A DNA stretch of 64,000 nt from Paraburkholderia sp. IMGN_8 (GCF_038050405.1 NZ_CP150900.1:1798001-1862000), one strand, 5' to 3'; shown: positions 9,036 to 17,322, numbered from the stretch's first letter. Notes: generated by a model not told the origin, from the letters alone. Numbers and translations are program-made.

Positions 9036-9309
9036 ATGGCCTACGAACTCACGCCGGGCAAGGCGCCCGGTACTCGTCAGCGGCGACGTGCATTTCTGGC
9101 TCACCATAGACGGTCGCATACAGCACTACGTTGTATCGCATGAAGCGCTTGAAGACCATTTTGGCGACACACACGGGGCCGCAGGTGATGGGATTGCCGC
9201 CTTTAATCGCGGACGCGAAACCATTTGCAACGTCGCCGCAGCAAAGCTGGGAAGCGCATCGGTGATGGATTCGGGTGAATTCATAGTGGTGGGGACGTTT
9301 GACTTCTGA
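9036..9309 (+). pseudogene. DUF1488-like gene disrupted by a one-base frameshift
   Basis: ATG 9036 has a GGAGG box 7 nt upstream and begins MAYELTPGKAP. The coherent rest, 'VLVSGDVHFWLTIDGRIQHY' then 'VVSHEALEDHFGD' and a C terminus 'EFIVVGTFDF', lies in another frame. Removing one C from the run at about 9064-9066 would join them. 'VSHEALEDHFGD' is the pattern of DUF1488 proteins, which are small and uncharacterised. It is either a real frameshift or a sequence error; neighbouring genes are broken in similar ways, which favours decay. Confidence 0.6.
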
Positions 9310-9882
9310 ATCGATCCTGTGCGCCGCCGAAACCCGATTACCCACCCCCGCCGATTGACATCCCATCGATAGCCACGTGCGGCGTTAGGGCTGTCCCACA
9401 GACGAATATAGTTGCCGCAGCAGGTGAAGGTGGGCCCAGACTCGCAGCCTTCCGCGGTCGCGTCCGCCTCGCTGATCTCCTGCAGTCGTTCGACGCGTAC
9501 GACAGTCACCTCGAGGGCGATGCGTGAGGCCCAGCGCGGCACGTGGATCGACGGCGTCCAGCCGCCGCTTTCTTTCGCATCCAGTTCGAGGTATAGGGCC
9601 GGCGAAATTTCGAATTGCTCGCGCCCATCGTCGGCCTGATAGGCAACTCCTGCGTAACGGCGCGCTCCGTCCCGGCTCTCCTCGTAGCCGATCCGGTTGA
9701 CTTCGTGCGCCTCGCGCACCCACAGCTTCTGACCTTCGGCATACGGACAGCAGGCAGCCTTCTGGTCGCGCGACTGCGCGTCCGGGACGCCGGTGGATTT
9801 GATGATGGGCCGCATCTTCGTCTTGCGGCCGTCGAGCAGCGTGCACCATTGAGCCGCTGAAAAGGATAGGGCGTTCCTTCAT
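9310..9882 (-). pseudogene. Phage-type morphogenetic/ASCH-like protein, frameshifted
   Basis: Minus strand. MKERPILFSGSMVHA starts at 9882. One base is missing, and the family sequence resumes in the next frame as 'LLDGRKTKMRPIIK', 'CPYAEGQKLWVREAHEV', 'GGWTPSIHVPRWASRIALEV' and 'VVRVERLQEISEADATAEG'. This is the arrangement of a widespread phage/prophage protein often labelled morphogenetic or ASCH-like. The original stop also seems lost, as the frame runs on into antisense of the DUF1488-like gene. No other phage genes are nearby, so this is an isolated relic. Confidence 0.65.
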
Positions 9883-9917
9883 GCCACGATCCTCCAGTCC
9901 ACTTTCCGGGATGCGCC

Positions 9918-10133
9918 ATGGCTTTCAAGGAAACAAAAGGCAACAAAACTGTCGAGGCATGTGTGATACCGGCTCCCGGTGGCATGTTCAAGGGATACAT
10001 CCGTGTCACGACGATGCGCGGCAATCATGTCATCGGGCAGACCATTGGGCGAGGCTGCGGGCGCCCGATGCCGACGGCCGAGGCAGCACTGGAGCTTGCC
10101 GAGTCTGAAGCGAGGCGGGTTACCGCTCTTTGA
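9918..10133 (+). CDS. Small protein of unknown function
   Basis: 71 residues, MAFKETKGNKTVEACVIPAP.., with beta-like segments 'GYIRVTTMRGNHVIGQTIG' and a helical tail 'AEAALELAESEARRVTAL'. Its TGA abuts the next ATG (TGAATG), so the two genes are probably translationally coupled. There is no signal peptide. Family not recognised; accepted as coding on composition, start context and coupling. Confidence 0.55.
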   Translation: MAFKETKGNKTVEACVIPAPGGMFKGYIRVTTMRGNHVIGQTIGRGCGRPMPTAEAALELAESEARRVTAL

Positions 10134-10355
10134 ATGGATCTCTGGATTCAGCCTTGCGCGGCGTGCGCTGACCTTTACGGCCAGCCGGCCGCCACAAACC
10201 CGCACGACGAGCTGATGCTCAATGGCGCCGGCGACGTGAAGGATGCGCGCATTGAGAGCACTACACCTGCGTGCGCTGCTGCGGCGCATTTGTGCATTCT
10301 CGGCGGGCCGCTGGCGCGACAGATCTGGATGCTCGTGAACGCGGGGCAGCACTGA
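10134..10355 (+). CDS. Small protein with a scrambled zinc-knuckle region
   Basis: 73 residues, MDLWIQPCAACADLYGQPAA.. to ..RQIWMLVNAGQH, coupled to the preceding gene. The middle reads 'STTPACAAAAHLC', low-complexity and out of character. The same bases (about 10258-10293) read in another frame give 'HYTCVRCCGAFV', a plausible zinc knuckle. A +2 change before it and a compensating -2 change after it would explain the present sequence, leaving both ends in frame but the metal site destroyed. Function unknown. Confidence 0.5.
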   Translation: MDLWIQPCAACADLYGQPAATNPHDELMLNGAGDVKDARIESTTPACAAAAHLCILGGPLARQIWMLVNAGQH

Positions 10356-10432
10356 TTCACCTGCGCCGGAGAGCCGGGTTACGGATAGTTCCTTCATGCT
10401 AGGATTCCTCGAAAACTCCGAGAGAAACCTTC

Positions 10433-10636
10433 ATGGCCAGCCACAATTTCTCGTACAACGAAGTCAACTACAGCGTTTACGTGACCCAACAAAAGGATGG
10501 AAGGTGGGACTGGGCATACACGTTGACCAAGCCGCCCATCTACTGGAAAAACCCAGAGGCGCCTGCGGGAACTCCGGAGCAGGCGATCGAAGAGGCTCGC
10601 GTCGACGCGGAGCGCCGCATCGACGCGATGAAATAA
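10433..10636 (+). CDS. Small protein of unknown function
   Basis: 67 residues, MASHNFSYNEVNYSVYVTQQ.. with 'DGRWDWAYTL', then 'GTPEQAIEEARVDAERRIDAMK'. A purine-rich GAGAGAAA box precedes the ATG. Beta-rich N terminus followed by one amphipathic helix; no export signal. Family not recognised. It is one of several single-domain small genes placed head to tail between 8.5 and 11.7 kb. Confidence 0.6.
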   Translation: MASHNFSYNEVNYSVYVTQQKDGRWDWAYTLTKPPIYWKNPEAPAGTPEQAIEEARVDAERRIDAMK

Positions 10637-10748
10637 GCCGTCGAAAATGGCCCGTACCATCGGGCACGGCTTCAATTCGGCCGCCTCTGCGGCTCGTCTC
10701 GCGTTGCCGGTCATACTAATTTCTTCGGACTTCATCATGGAGGCGACC

Positions 10749-11024
10749 ATGGCATCTCACCTGTTTCATGAGTTCAGTGAAGACGAACGAGAGGACGCGG
10801 AATCGATTGCTGCAAGCCATGGCTTTGACATCGTTGAGTTCGACATCTGCGACGAAGATCAATATCCCGCCGGCGGCGCAGTCGGCCCGATTCGTCGGCA
10901 AGTCACGGTTACTCGACGAAGCAACGGCAAGGTTGGCATTTACGATGCCGGTAATGGCACCGCGTGGCATGCCGGTTTTGAGCGTAACCTGGCGGCCGGA
11001 GAATTCGGTGACAGTTCGGTTTAG
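10749..11024 (+). CDS. Small acidic protein of unknown function
   Basis: 91 residues from ATG 10749, preferred over the ATG at 10737 because GGAGG lies 6 nt ahead. It reads MASHLFHEFSEDEREDAESI.., with a strongly acidic N-terminal half ('FDIVEFDICDEDQYP') and a basic 'RRQVTVTRRSNGKVGIYDAG' segment. Cytoplasmic by appearance. Not recognised; coding supported by the strong ribosome-binding site. Confidence 0.6.
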   Translation: MASHLFHEFSEDEREDAESIAASHGFDIVEFDICDEDQYPAGGAVGPIRRQVTVTRRSNGKVGIYDAGNGTAWHAGFERNLAAGEFGDSSV

Positions 11025-11122
11025 CGCGACCGCGTTATCCTTGGTGACGCTCCAGTAGGACGCGGACAGAGGCGTCGCGACGGCATTGTCACGGTAACTG
11101 GATGTGCAGGTAGAGTCAGACG

Positions 11123-11197
11123 ATGAAGAACCCGAAGCCGCTCTATCACCGCCATCGCTTTCCGCGCACCGTCATCAGCTGGGCAGTGCGCTGGTGG
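11123..11197 (+). pseudogene. IS6-family transposase N-terminal fragment
   Basis: ATG 11123 begins MKNPKPLYHRHRFPRTVISW, the start of IS6/IS26-type transposases (MKNPKPLY..HRFP..VIS.AV). The similarity ends after about 25 codons and the frame becomes unrelated. It lies within the 460-bp space between two small genes. Other IS6 fragments occur at 49 and 58.7 kb. Confidence 0.6.
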
Positions 11198-11487
11198 AGG
11201 CCTTCCATGTTCACAAGCGTTCGCACCGGATTCCTCCTGCTCAGCAGTGGCAGCAGCCGACGTTTACCCGCACACTGTCCCAACGGGCATGGGCATCTAA
11301 AAAAAATACTTGTCCCACATATTGATCGTTGGCCAGAGACAGCATAAAGTGAGTTCCTCTGCGTGCGGCACGCACCCAGTCGGCACAGACGTCTCGCATC
11401 CGTGATCGAAGGGAGATCCGGCTCGCAGCGGGACGGCAACAGATCAGGTTCCCAGCGAATGCAGCCCCTATAAGCCAGGAGACGAAG

Positions 11488-11685
11488 ATGCTGAGTCCAC
11501 ATGAATTCGCAACCCTGATGCTGCTCAAGGACGCTCCAGACCCAATCGACCTGGACCGTGCGGATCTCGAAGCCCTTCTGGAACGCCAACTCGTCACGCT
11601 GGAACAGCTCGCTCACGGGCAACAGCGACCTCTCATCACCATCAATGGTTACTCGGTTCTCAAGGCGGCTGCGCGAGTCCGGTAA
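11488..11685 (+). CDS. Small protein of unknown function
   Basis: 65 residues, MLSPHEFATLMLLKDAPDPI.., preceded by AGGAGA at a good distance. It is largely helical ('DRADLEALLERQLVTLEQLA') with a C-terminal 'ITINGYSVLKAAARVR'. The layout resembles a small winged-helix-like or coiled adaptor protein, but no family is recognised. No signal peptide. Confidence 0.6.
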   Translation: MLSPHEFATLMLLKDAPDPIDLDRADLEALLERQLVTLEQLAHGQQRPLITINGYSVLKAAARVR

Positions 11686-12200
11686 GTGGCACTTGCGTCA
11701 AACGCTGTTTCGCGCGAATCGAGACCACGTTGAGCGGCGCATCGAAGTCCGGCAGGCAAGCCGGCTGGCGGGCATCGAGCGCCGCGAAAACATGAAGGTC
11801 GCCTGCCAGGGTAAATGAGCCACGTCGTCGAGAAGGAAATGGCCGGCCCGAACGCCGCCGGGCCCGGTGATCCGGATATCCGGGCGCCGGACTGACGGAT
11901 CATTCCAGCAGTTGTTGATGTTCGTTAATTGCTAGCCATGTTCACAGCATTTGCGAGCGAAAGAAGGGCTGCGTCTCGTGCCCAATAAGGCTCACCGGCT
12001 ACAACGTGCGTGTGGAGTCAAAATATGTCGAGTTAACACTGGTTTTAGCGGTCGCGTGTTTACCGCAGAATGCTCCTTCGGCATGAAATCCCAATACATG
12101 GGCTGCTGCGCGGGCAAGCGACCGCAGCGAAGTCGTGCCGTTGCAGTGACGCGCCACAAACACTTCGGCGTGGACGAAGAAACGTGATGGAGACAACGCA
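11686..12200. other. No gene recognised
   Basis: A 515-bp interval. Short frames on both strands (for example plus 11951-12187) lack a ribosome-binding site and contain no recognisable motif. Nothing supportable is seen here. Confidence 0.4.
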
Positions 12201-12413
12201 ATGACGGCGGCCGTTTCGACGTTACATCGAGGTTACCGACTTATCGCAAGAGCATGTCCCGCACACAGTGGACTGCATGCCGCAGACCTTGTTATCGAGA
12301 AGCCCGGCCGTGCGCCGGAGACGTTCGCTGCTCTGGACTACTTCTTTGACGACGAGCAGGCGTTGAGGTATGCGACCCGCTGGGGACGTATCTGGGTCGA
12401 CCTGCATGCCTGA
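12201..12413 (+). CDS. Small protein of unknown function
   Basis: 70 residues, MTAAVSTLHRGYRLIARACP.. with 'ADLVIEKPGRAPETFAALDY' and 'YATRWGRIWVDLHA'. A GGAGA box is placed just upstream. The opening 'HRGYRLIARA' recalls the 'YRGYELRAYS' start of two other small genes (29668-29940 and 36030-36302), so they may form one loose family. Function unknown. Confidence 0.6.
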   Translation: MTAAVSTLHRGYRLIARACPAHSGLHAADLVIEKPGRAPETFAALDYFFDDEQALRYATRWGRIWVDLHA

Positions 12414-12468
12414 GGTCTGCGTCACGCGTCAGCGCCGTGATACGCAGGGGCAAACAACGGAGAATCGA

Positions 12469-12804
12469 ATGCGCGATGTGCCACATATCGAACCGTCGTC
12501 CTACATCCATACCGAACAAAGGCTCAGGTTTCTCGCGCGCGACGCCCAGAATCCCTGCGCCGCCATCGTCTACTGGTTAGGAGCGACCGAGCCGTCGCGC
12601 GAGTCCAGCTTTTTCGATGCCATGCAAAAATTCGGCGCGCTGATGCAACTGGTTCTGCCTGACGAGCGTCCAGGCGTCTTCGTAAAACGCGATGCCGTTC
12701 AGAGCGTTACGGATTTTGGAACCGTGAAGCGACTCGTTTTCAGGGACGGCTCCGCTCTGGATGTTCGATATGCCGGGCCGTGTAGCGACCTGTGCGACGA
12801 GTGA
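12469..12804 (+). CDS. Hypothetical protein
   Basis: 111 residues from ATG 12469, preceded by GGAG; upstream in-frame sequence lacks a ribosome-binding site. It reads MRDVPHIEPSSYIHTEQRLR.. with 'GATEPSRESSFFDAMQKFGA' and a C-terminal 'FRDGSALDVRYAGPCSDLCDE'. It appears to be a cytoplasmic alpha/beta protein. No family recognised. It follows the 70-residue gene by about 55 bp on the same strand. Confidence 0.6.
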   Translation: MRDVPHIEPSSYIHTEQRLRFLARDAQNPCAAIVYWLGATEPSRESSFFDAMQKFGALMQLVLPDERPGVFVKRDAVQSVTDFGTVKRLVFRDGSALDVRYAGPCSDLCDE

Positions 12805-13143
12805 ACCGCGCAGCCATGCCTGCAGTTTGTCCCGAGACAGTCCGCCGCGGTCACGCGCTGGCGCCGGCCTGCGTAGCCCTGGACGTAACGAGCCGTGAGT
12901 GTTGCTGCTGACGACGCATCCCGGCGCACCCGCGAAGGGTACTAGCGCACTATCGAGCGGTCCGACCCGGCGTTTTACCGGGATTGACCCGCGTAGCACA
13001 GCAGACTACAACTTCACTGCCGAAGCCCCGGATAGCGGTCAGGCACCGCGATTGAGCCAGGGCACTCGCGGCATCTGTTGCAATCGATGTACGGCTCACG
13101 CGCACCGGATTAAGCGCGCTCGTCAAATTGTACGGAGCGGATG
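12805..13143. other. Leader of the cold-shock gene; no other gene seen
   Basis: A 339-bp interval upstream of the csp-like gene. Cold-shock genes commonly have long structured leaders, so part of this may be its 5' untranslated region. No separate coding frame is convincing. Confidence 0.3.
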
Positions 13144-13347
13144 ATGGCAACTGGAACAGTGAAGTGGTTTAACGACTCGAAGGGTTTTGGATTCATCACC
13201 CCGGACGACGGCTGAGAAGACCTGTTTGCCCACTTCTCGGAAATCAGCGCAGCAGGTTTCAAGACCTTGCAGGAGAATCAGAAGGTCAGCTTCGACGTGA
13301 AGACGGGTCCAAAGGGCAAGCAGGCCACAAATATCAAACCGGTCTAG
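13144..13347 (+). pseudogene. CspA-family cold-shock gene with in-frame TGA
   Basis: The frame encodes a complete cold-shock domain: [20 protein letters not shown], then DDG, then TGA at 13213-13215 (codon 24), then 'EDLFAHFSEISAAGFKTLQE' and 'KATNIKPV'-like end ('QATNIKPV'), TAG at 13345-13347. RNP1-like 'KGFGFI' and RNP2-like 'LFAHF' are both present. The TGA replaces the residue that is usually Gly (GGA to TGA needs one change), so the RNA-binding fold is cut unless the codon is read through. The rest of the frame is undamaged, which suggests recent loss. CspA proteins are single-stranded nucleic-acid chaperones. Confidence 0.85.
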
Positions 13348-13651
13348 GGAAAAGTCTGCATCGTTGAATCGCACGATGCCCGGTCCGCCTGGCGTCGTAC
13401 TTTCAAGGCGGAGTCGTGCGAGCGCGCCTGGTGAAAGAGTGGCGTCCCGGCACCAAGCGTCGAAATCCGGCATCAAACACGAAGCCCAGCACCAGCCTGA
13501 GGAGCTGCACGCAAATGCCAATCGCTTTGATGCGTTCGCCGGACTGGGTATTTATGCTCGCGCGTCGGCTCTTCCGCGTTCCGCCGTCGAAAAGGTATGC
13601 CGAGCGACAACATGCGTAGCTGTTCGTGAATAATCTACTGGAGAGACTGCA
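13348..13651. other. No gene recognised
   Basis: A 304-bp space between the cold-shock pseudogene and the DUF2934 gene. Overlapping open frames on both strands are arginine/alanine-rich and look like GC-driven shadows. Confidence 0.4.
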
Positions 13652-13831
13652 ATGGACAACGTTTCGCGGGAAGAGAAGATTCGTGTGCGGGCGTATGAGC
13701 TCTGGGAAAAAGACGGCGGACCCGAGGGACGCGCCGACGAGTATTGGGAGCAGGCCCAGGCCCAGATAGACGAAGAAGAATCCGCGGCCGACGGGAGCGG
13801 AACTGACCCAAAGAGCCGGCTGCCCAAGTGA
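13652..13831 (+). CDS. DUF2934 small protein
   Basis: 59 residues, MDNVSREEKIRVRAYELWEK.., with the DUF2934 core 'IRVRAYELWEKDGGPEGRAD' followed by 'EYWEQAQAQIDEEE' and a polar tail. A TGGAGAGA box precedes the ATG. The family is small, helical and of unknown function, common in rhizobia and Burkholderiaceae. The gene is intact, unlike its neighbours on both sides. Confidence 0.8.
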   Translation: MDNVSREEKIRVRAYELWEKDGGPEGRADEYWEQAQAQIDEEESAADGSGTDPKSRLPK

Positions 13832-14147
13832 GGGAAGCCGGACGCTGAGGAGGAGCCCCGCCGTCGACCGCCCAGCGGAGCCATAACTCTTGCAGGCGAA
13901 CCGTTCGGCGGCGTGATGCACGAGGCGCGTCCTGCCGTTGTCGCTGCGCGCCGACCCGATGACGTGCCGGACGCTATCCGGTTTCTTCACGCTACCGCGT
14001 AACGCTCCTGACCGGAATTCGACCTTGCAAATTACACAGGACGCTCCTGCAACAGCACCGCTGTCAGTAGGCCTTCTTCATGCCGCCGCTACCGGAAGCA
14101 GGTGCATCCATTCCTCCCTTCTTCTGCATCTTGGGGTTATCGTACTT
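13832..14147. other. Intergenic, with a C-terminal gene fragment on the minus strand
   Basis: Most of this stretch shows nothing. At its right end the minus strand reads 'KYDNPKMQKKGGMDAPASGS' then 'GGMKKAY' to a TGA at 14064-14066, a coding-like tail without a start. It ends at the proposed group II intron insertion point, so the intron may have interrupted a small gene in antisense orientation. The other side of the insertion does not give a convincing N terminus. Confidence 0.35.
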
Positions 14148-14753
14148 GTGCGACGTGAAAGTCGCGTAGTTCGTTGTTTCACCGCCGATGTTGGGCGGTA
14201 GGAAACCGGGCGTTCCGTCGCCCGTAGTCTATCGGTGCATGCGGGACTGGCAACGGCCTCGTGTGGAGCCGCCGAGACAATGTAGCCCGGCGCAAGCCAC
14301 GCTGAAGTCGTGAGACCGAAGTGCCTCTGCGAGTGTCGATGCGGAGGGGGCGCTAGACTGGATGGCAAGGTTAAGGAATCTGAATCGCCGATAAACATCG
14401 TCATTACCAAAAGGCCAAAGACACTGACAGGCCTTACCCAAAACGGGAATGTAGCAGGTCTGCTCCTTAAGTACTGGGGCAGCACGGACAAAATGCTACC
14501 GGTGAAAAGGCGGAACCTAAACCATTCATGCGAACGACGCGGAACACGGAAAACCCGTATCGCTGCCCAAGCGGGCAAGCTGACCGTGAGGAACGCTGTT
14601 GGCGGTGCGGGCATGGGAGTGCGGAAAAAGCGAAGGCTGGGCTGTAATGGTCCGGATAGGGGTTGAGACATTACCTCACGCGAAAGCGGGCAGACTTCCG
14701 CATGGTCTTTCATCACGAGACAGCTTGAATAACCTTTCAAGGAGGAAAAGCAG

Positions 14754-16454
14754 ATGACTGTGCAGCAACTTGGCGCGGGTGCGTCCTCCGATCACGCGAC
14801 ACACTGGCACGGTATCGATTGGGCCGGGTGTCATCGCGAGGTCCGAAGGCTGCAGGCACGCATCGTGAAGGCCAAACAGGCTGGCAAACACAGCAAGGTG
14901 AAAGCCCTGCAATGGTTGCTGACCCACTCGTTCAGCGGCAAGGCACTCGCCGTCAAACGGGTGACTGAGAATCGTGGCAAACGGACGCCCGGTGTGGACC
15001 GCATCACGTGGTCCACACCGACGTCCAAGTTCCAGGCAGTGTCGTCACTCAAACGGCGCGGTTATCGGCCGCGCCCGCTGAGGCGGATCTATATCCCGAA
15101 GGCCAACGGGAAACAGCGGCCCTTGGGAATTCCCTGCATGATCGACAGGGCGTGGCAGGCGCTGTACTTGCTCGCTCTGGAGCCTATCGCGGAGACCACG
15201 GCAGACCCGAATTCGTATGGATTCAGGACTGCCCGGTCTACCGCAGATGCGATCGAACAGTGCTTCCGGGCACTCGCACGATCCGATAGTGCACGATGGA
15301 TTCTTGAGGCTGACATCCGTAGCTGCTTCGACGAACTCTCGCATGACTGGCTGATCGCCCACATCCCCATGGACAAAGCGATACTGCAAAAGTGGTTAAA
15401 GGCTGGCTACCTTTACAACTGTGTCATTCACCCAACGGAGGCAGGTGCCCCGCAAGGCGGTATCGTTTCACCAACGTTGATGAACATGACTCTCGACGGG
15501 CTGGAGCAGACGTTGCGTACGAAGTTCTGTCCCGGTGGCCGTAATCTGTCGAAGGTCAACATCGTTCGTTATGCAGATGACTTTATCGTTACTGGTGCAA
15601 CGCGTGAAGTGCTGGCAAATGAAGTTCGTCCAGTGGTCGAGCAGTTTCTGGCGGAACGTGGTCTGTCTCTGTCGCCAGAGAAGACCCGGATCACGCATAT
15701 CGACGATGGGTTCGATTTCCTCGGCATAAGCGTGCGCAAGTACGCTGGCAAGCTGTTGACAAAGCCTGCCAGCGAGAACGTCCGTGCGTTTCTGCGCAGG
15801 GTTCGGGAGATCGTGAAAGGCAACAAGGCGCTGCGCCACGATGCGCTGATTCGTTTGCTCAACCCGCTGTTGCGTGGATGGGCGAATTATTTTCGGCACG
15901 TTGTCGCAAAGCAGACCTTCGCAAAGGTCAGTCATGAAATCTGGCGGTGTCTGTGGCGCTGGGCAAAGCGTCGGCATCCAAACAAAAGCGCTCGCTGGAT
16001 CAAGCAGAAGTATTTCCGGGTCGTCGCCTCGCGTCACTGGGTCTTCGGCACGGAAACCGGCAAAACGCTCAGTACAGGAAAGCCGGAACTCCTGACGCTA
16101 TATGACATCGCCAGCACGCCGATCCGGCGGCACCGGAAGATCAAGGCTGCCGCCAATCCGTTCGACCCGCAGTGGGACAGTTATTTCGAAGAGCGGCTCG
16201 GCTTCGCGATGCTGGATTCGCTCAAGGGCCGGATGCGGCTGATCCGGCTGTGGCTGAACCAGGAGCGGACGTGTCCGGTCTGCCGCCAGATGATCACGAA
16301 GTCCAGTGGGTGGCGTCTCTTCCATCTGGAACGCGTGATTGACGGCGGTACGGATGCGAACCGCAATTTGGTAATGCTGCATCCGGTCTGCCACGGGATT
16401 GCGAGAGGTCGTCGGGTCTCAGTGGCGAAACCGGCTCCGGCAACGGGGCTTTGA
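14754..16454 (+). CDS. ltrA: Group II intron reverse transcriptase/maturase with HNH endonuclease
   Basis: 566 residues; ATG 14754 with AAGGAGG upstream. Reverse-transcriptase blocks are complete: 'RRIYIPKANGKQRPLGIPCM', 'ILEADIRSCFDELSHDWLI', 'PQGGIVSPTLMNM', the YADD active site at 273-276, and 'SPEKTRITHIDDGFDFLG'. The maturase X domain follows ('HDALIRLLNPLLRGWANYF'). The C terminus has an HNH nuclease: 'TCPVCRQMI', then 'WRLFHLERVIDGGTDANRNL' and 'LHPVCHG'. It splices the intron RNA and reverse-transcribes it into cut target DNA. No damaging change is visible. Confidence 0.93.
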   Translation: MTVQQLGAGASSDHATHWHGIDWAGCHREVRRLQARIVKAKQAGKHSKVKALQWLLTHSFSGKALAVKRVTENRGKRTPGVDRITWSTPTSKFQAVSSLKRRGYRPRPLRRIYIPKANGKQRPLGIPCMIDRAWQALYLLALEPIAETTADPNSYGFRTARSTADAIEQCFRALARSDSARWILEADIRSCFDELSHDWLIAHIPMDKAILQKWLKAGYLYNCVIHPTEAGAPQGGIVSPTLMNMTLDGLEQTLRTKFCPGGRNLSKVNIVRYADDFIVTGATREVLANEVRPVVEQFLAERGLSLSPEKTRITHIDDGFDFLGISVRKYAGKLLTKPASENVRAFLRRVREIVKGNKALRHDALIRLLNPLLRGWANYFRHVVAKQTFAKVSHEIWRCLWRWAKRRHPNKSARWIKQKYFRVVASRHWVFGTETGKTLSTGKPELLTLYDIASTPIRRHRKIKAAANPFDPQWDSYFEERLGFAMLDSLKGRMRLIRLWLNQERTCPVCRQMITKSSGWRLFHLERVIDGGTDANRNLVMLHPVCHGIARGRRVSVAKPAPATGL

Positions 16455-16461
16455 AAGGCTT

Positions 16462-16495
16462 GAGCGGAGTGCAGGGAAACTTGCACGCTCCGTTC
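16462..16495 (+). ncRNA. Group II intron ribozyme domain V
   Basis: The 34-base segment begins GAGC and ends GTTC; GAGCGGAG pairs with CTCCGTTC, and an upper TGCA/TGCA stem closes a GAAA-type loop. This is the catalytic hairpin of group II introns with the AGC triad at its base. It lies 8 bases after the maturase stop. Confidence 0.85.
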
Positions 16496-16536
16496 TCAGG
16501 GGGCGGTGGCGCAGTAATGCGTTGCTGCTACCCGAC

Positions 16537-16845
16537 TTCGTGTGAAATCTGGCGTCTTGATCGTTAAAGTCTATATGGATCAACAACTTGTAAATTCGCC
16601 GAAGGCTAGGAAGCTATACAGCCGCCACTCCCTACTGCAAGCAGGCCTTCACGCGACTACCGCCAGATTTTGCACGGTTCGGACGATTACCCCAAGTTCT
16701 GCGCCGACTCAGCGGGCGCGCGGATACTGAAAGCGGGACACGATACAGACTTCCTGAAATGCTCGTATGGGTTCTGACCGGTGCGCAGTCCGCACGACGC
16801 CTTGCGTGCGTTGCCCAGGAACGTCGTCACCAAGAAAATCGGCCA
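16537..16845. other. Sequence after the intron, with a possible C-terminal gene fragment
   Basis: One frame from 16664 to the stop at 16775-16777 reads 'QILHGSDDYPKFCADSAGAR' then 'ILKAGHDTDFLKCSYGF', protein-like but without a start. Another frame over the same bases is also open, so the assignment is uncertain. Nothing else is recognised. Confidence 0.3.
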
Positions 16846-17105
16846 CTTCTACGGGACCAACAATCGGGGGTACTTGGATCGCTCATACCAATGCCCTTTG
16901 GTTCATGAAGTGTGTTCGAAGAAGTCTGGCGCGCGTGAGCGGGACGGAGGCGACGCTATTTACCGCCGTCGAGCCGGTGTCGGCGGTACTTTTCGCGGTG
17001 ACGGTACTCATGGACACGCTGAACGGGACGCGGGCTGGTGGCTCGCTGGTCTTGATGGGCATGCTCGTAGTCGCACTACGACGGCGCTCCACCATGTTGC
17101 GATGA
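16846..17105 (+). pseudogene. EamA/DMT-family transporter C-terminal fragment
   Basis: The frame ends with 'SGTEATLFTAVEPVSAVLFA', 'VTVLMDTLNGTRAGGSLVLM' and 'GMLVVALRRRSTMLR', the last two helices of a drug/metabolite-type exporter (the 'EPV.A.L' motif followed by a GG-L-L-G helix). The first eight helices are absent. It is a 3' remnant bounded by unrelated sequence. Confidence 0.6.
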
Positions 17106-17322
17106 CGCTCGCTACGCTCTCCATCTTATGCCCCCTCGATGGTATGAACGAAGGACTACTTCGCGCAGCGCTTCAAAGTGCGATAAGGAACCGCTCGTCA
17201 CGCGATTCGGGGCGCAGGACCAATTCATCAAGATCAGCATGGGACGGTACCCGCAACTGCAGGTACCTATCCCACGCTATTGAAGAAGATAACGAACGGC
17301 CGCCCTTTGAATTCGGCGTCAG
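17106..17322 (+). pseudogene. Unidentified gene fragment
   Basis: The frame ending at TGA 17281-17283 reads 'DKEPLVTRFGAQDQFIKISM' then 'GRYPQLQVPIPRY', which looks like the C terminus of a real protein but has no start and no family I can name. Confidence 0.3.

Larger units (their letters stand above)
14148..16536 (+). mobile_element. Group II intron (full length, boundaries proposed)
   Basis: The right part holds a canonical domain V and a domain VI ending CCGAC at 16536. The left end is set at GTGCG (14148), the group II 5' consensus, because the last six bases of the upstream exon (GTACTT) have an exact complement AAGTAC at 14469-14474 in domain I, a plausible EBS1. An alternative start at GTGCATGCG (14235) gives a poorer EBS1 match. 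Domain I hairpins (CCGCC/GGCGG and GGGCG/CGCCC) lie just inside. The intron encodes its own maturase and is probably a functional retroelement. Confidence 0.6.

Noticed and set aside
9310..9882. A prophage
   Set aside because: Only one broken phage-type gene is present. No integrase, capsid, terminase or lysis gene lies near it.
13213..13215. TGA in the cold-shock gene as a selenocysteine codon
   Set aside because: No selenocysteine insertion structure follows, and cold-shock proteins have no selenocysteine. A nonsense mutation is simpler.
14235..14243. Alternative group II intron 5' end (GTGCATGCG)
   Set aside because: It extends an open minus-strand frame outside the intron, but the 6-base exon complement in domain I is better for 14148, which also has the exact GTGCG consensus. 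Kept only as an alternative.
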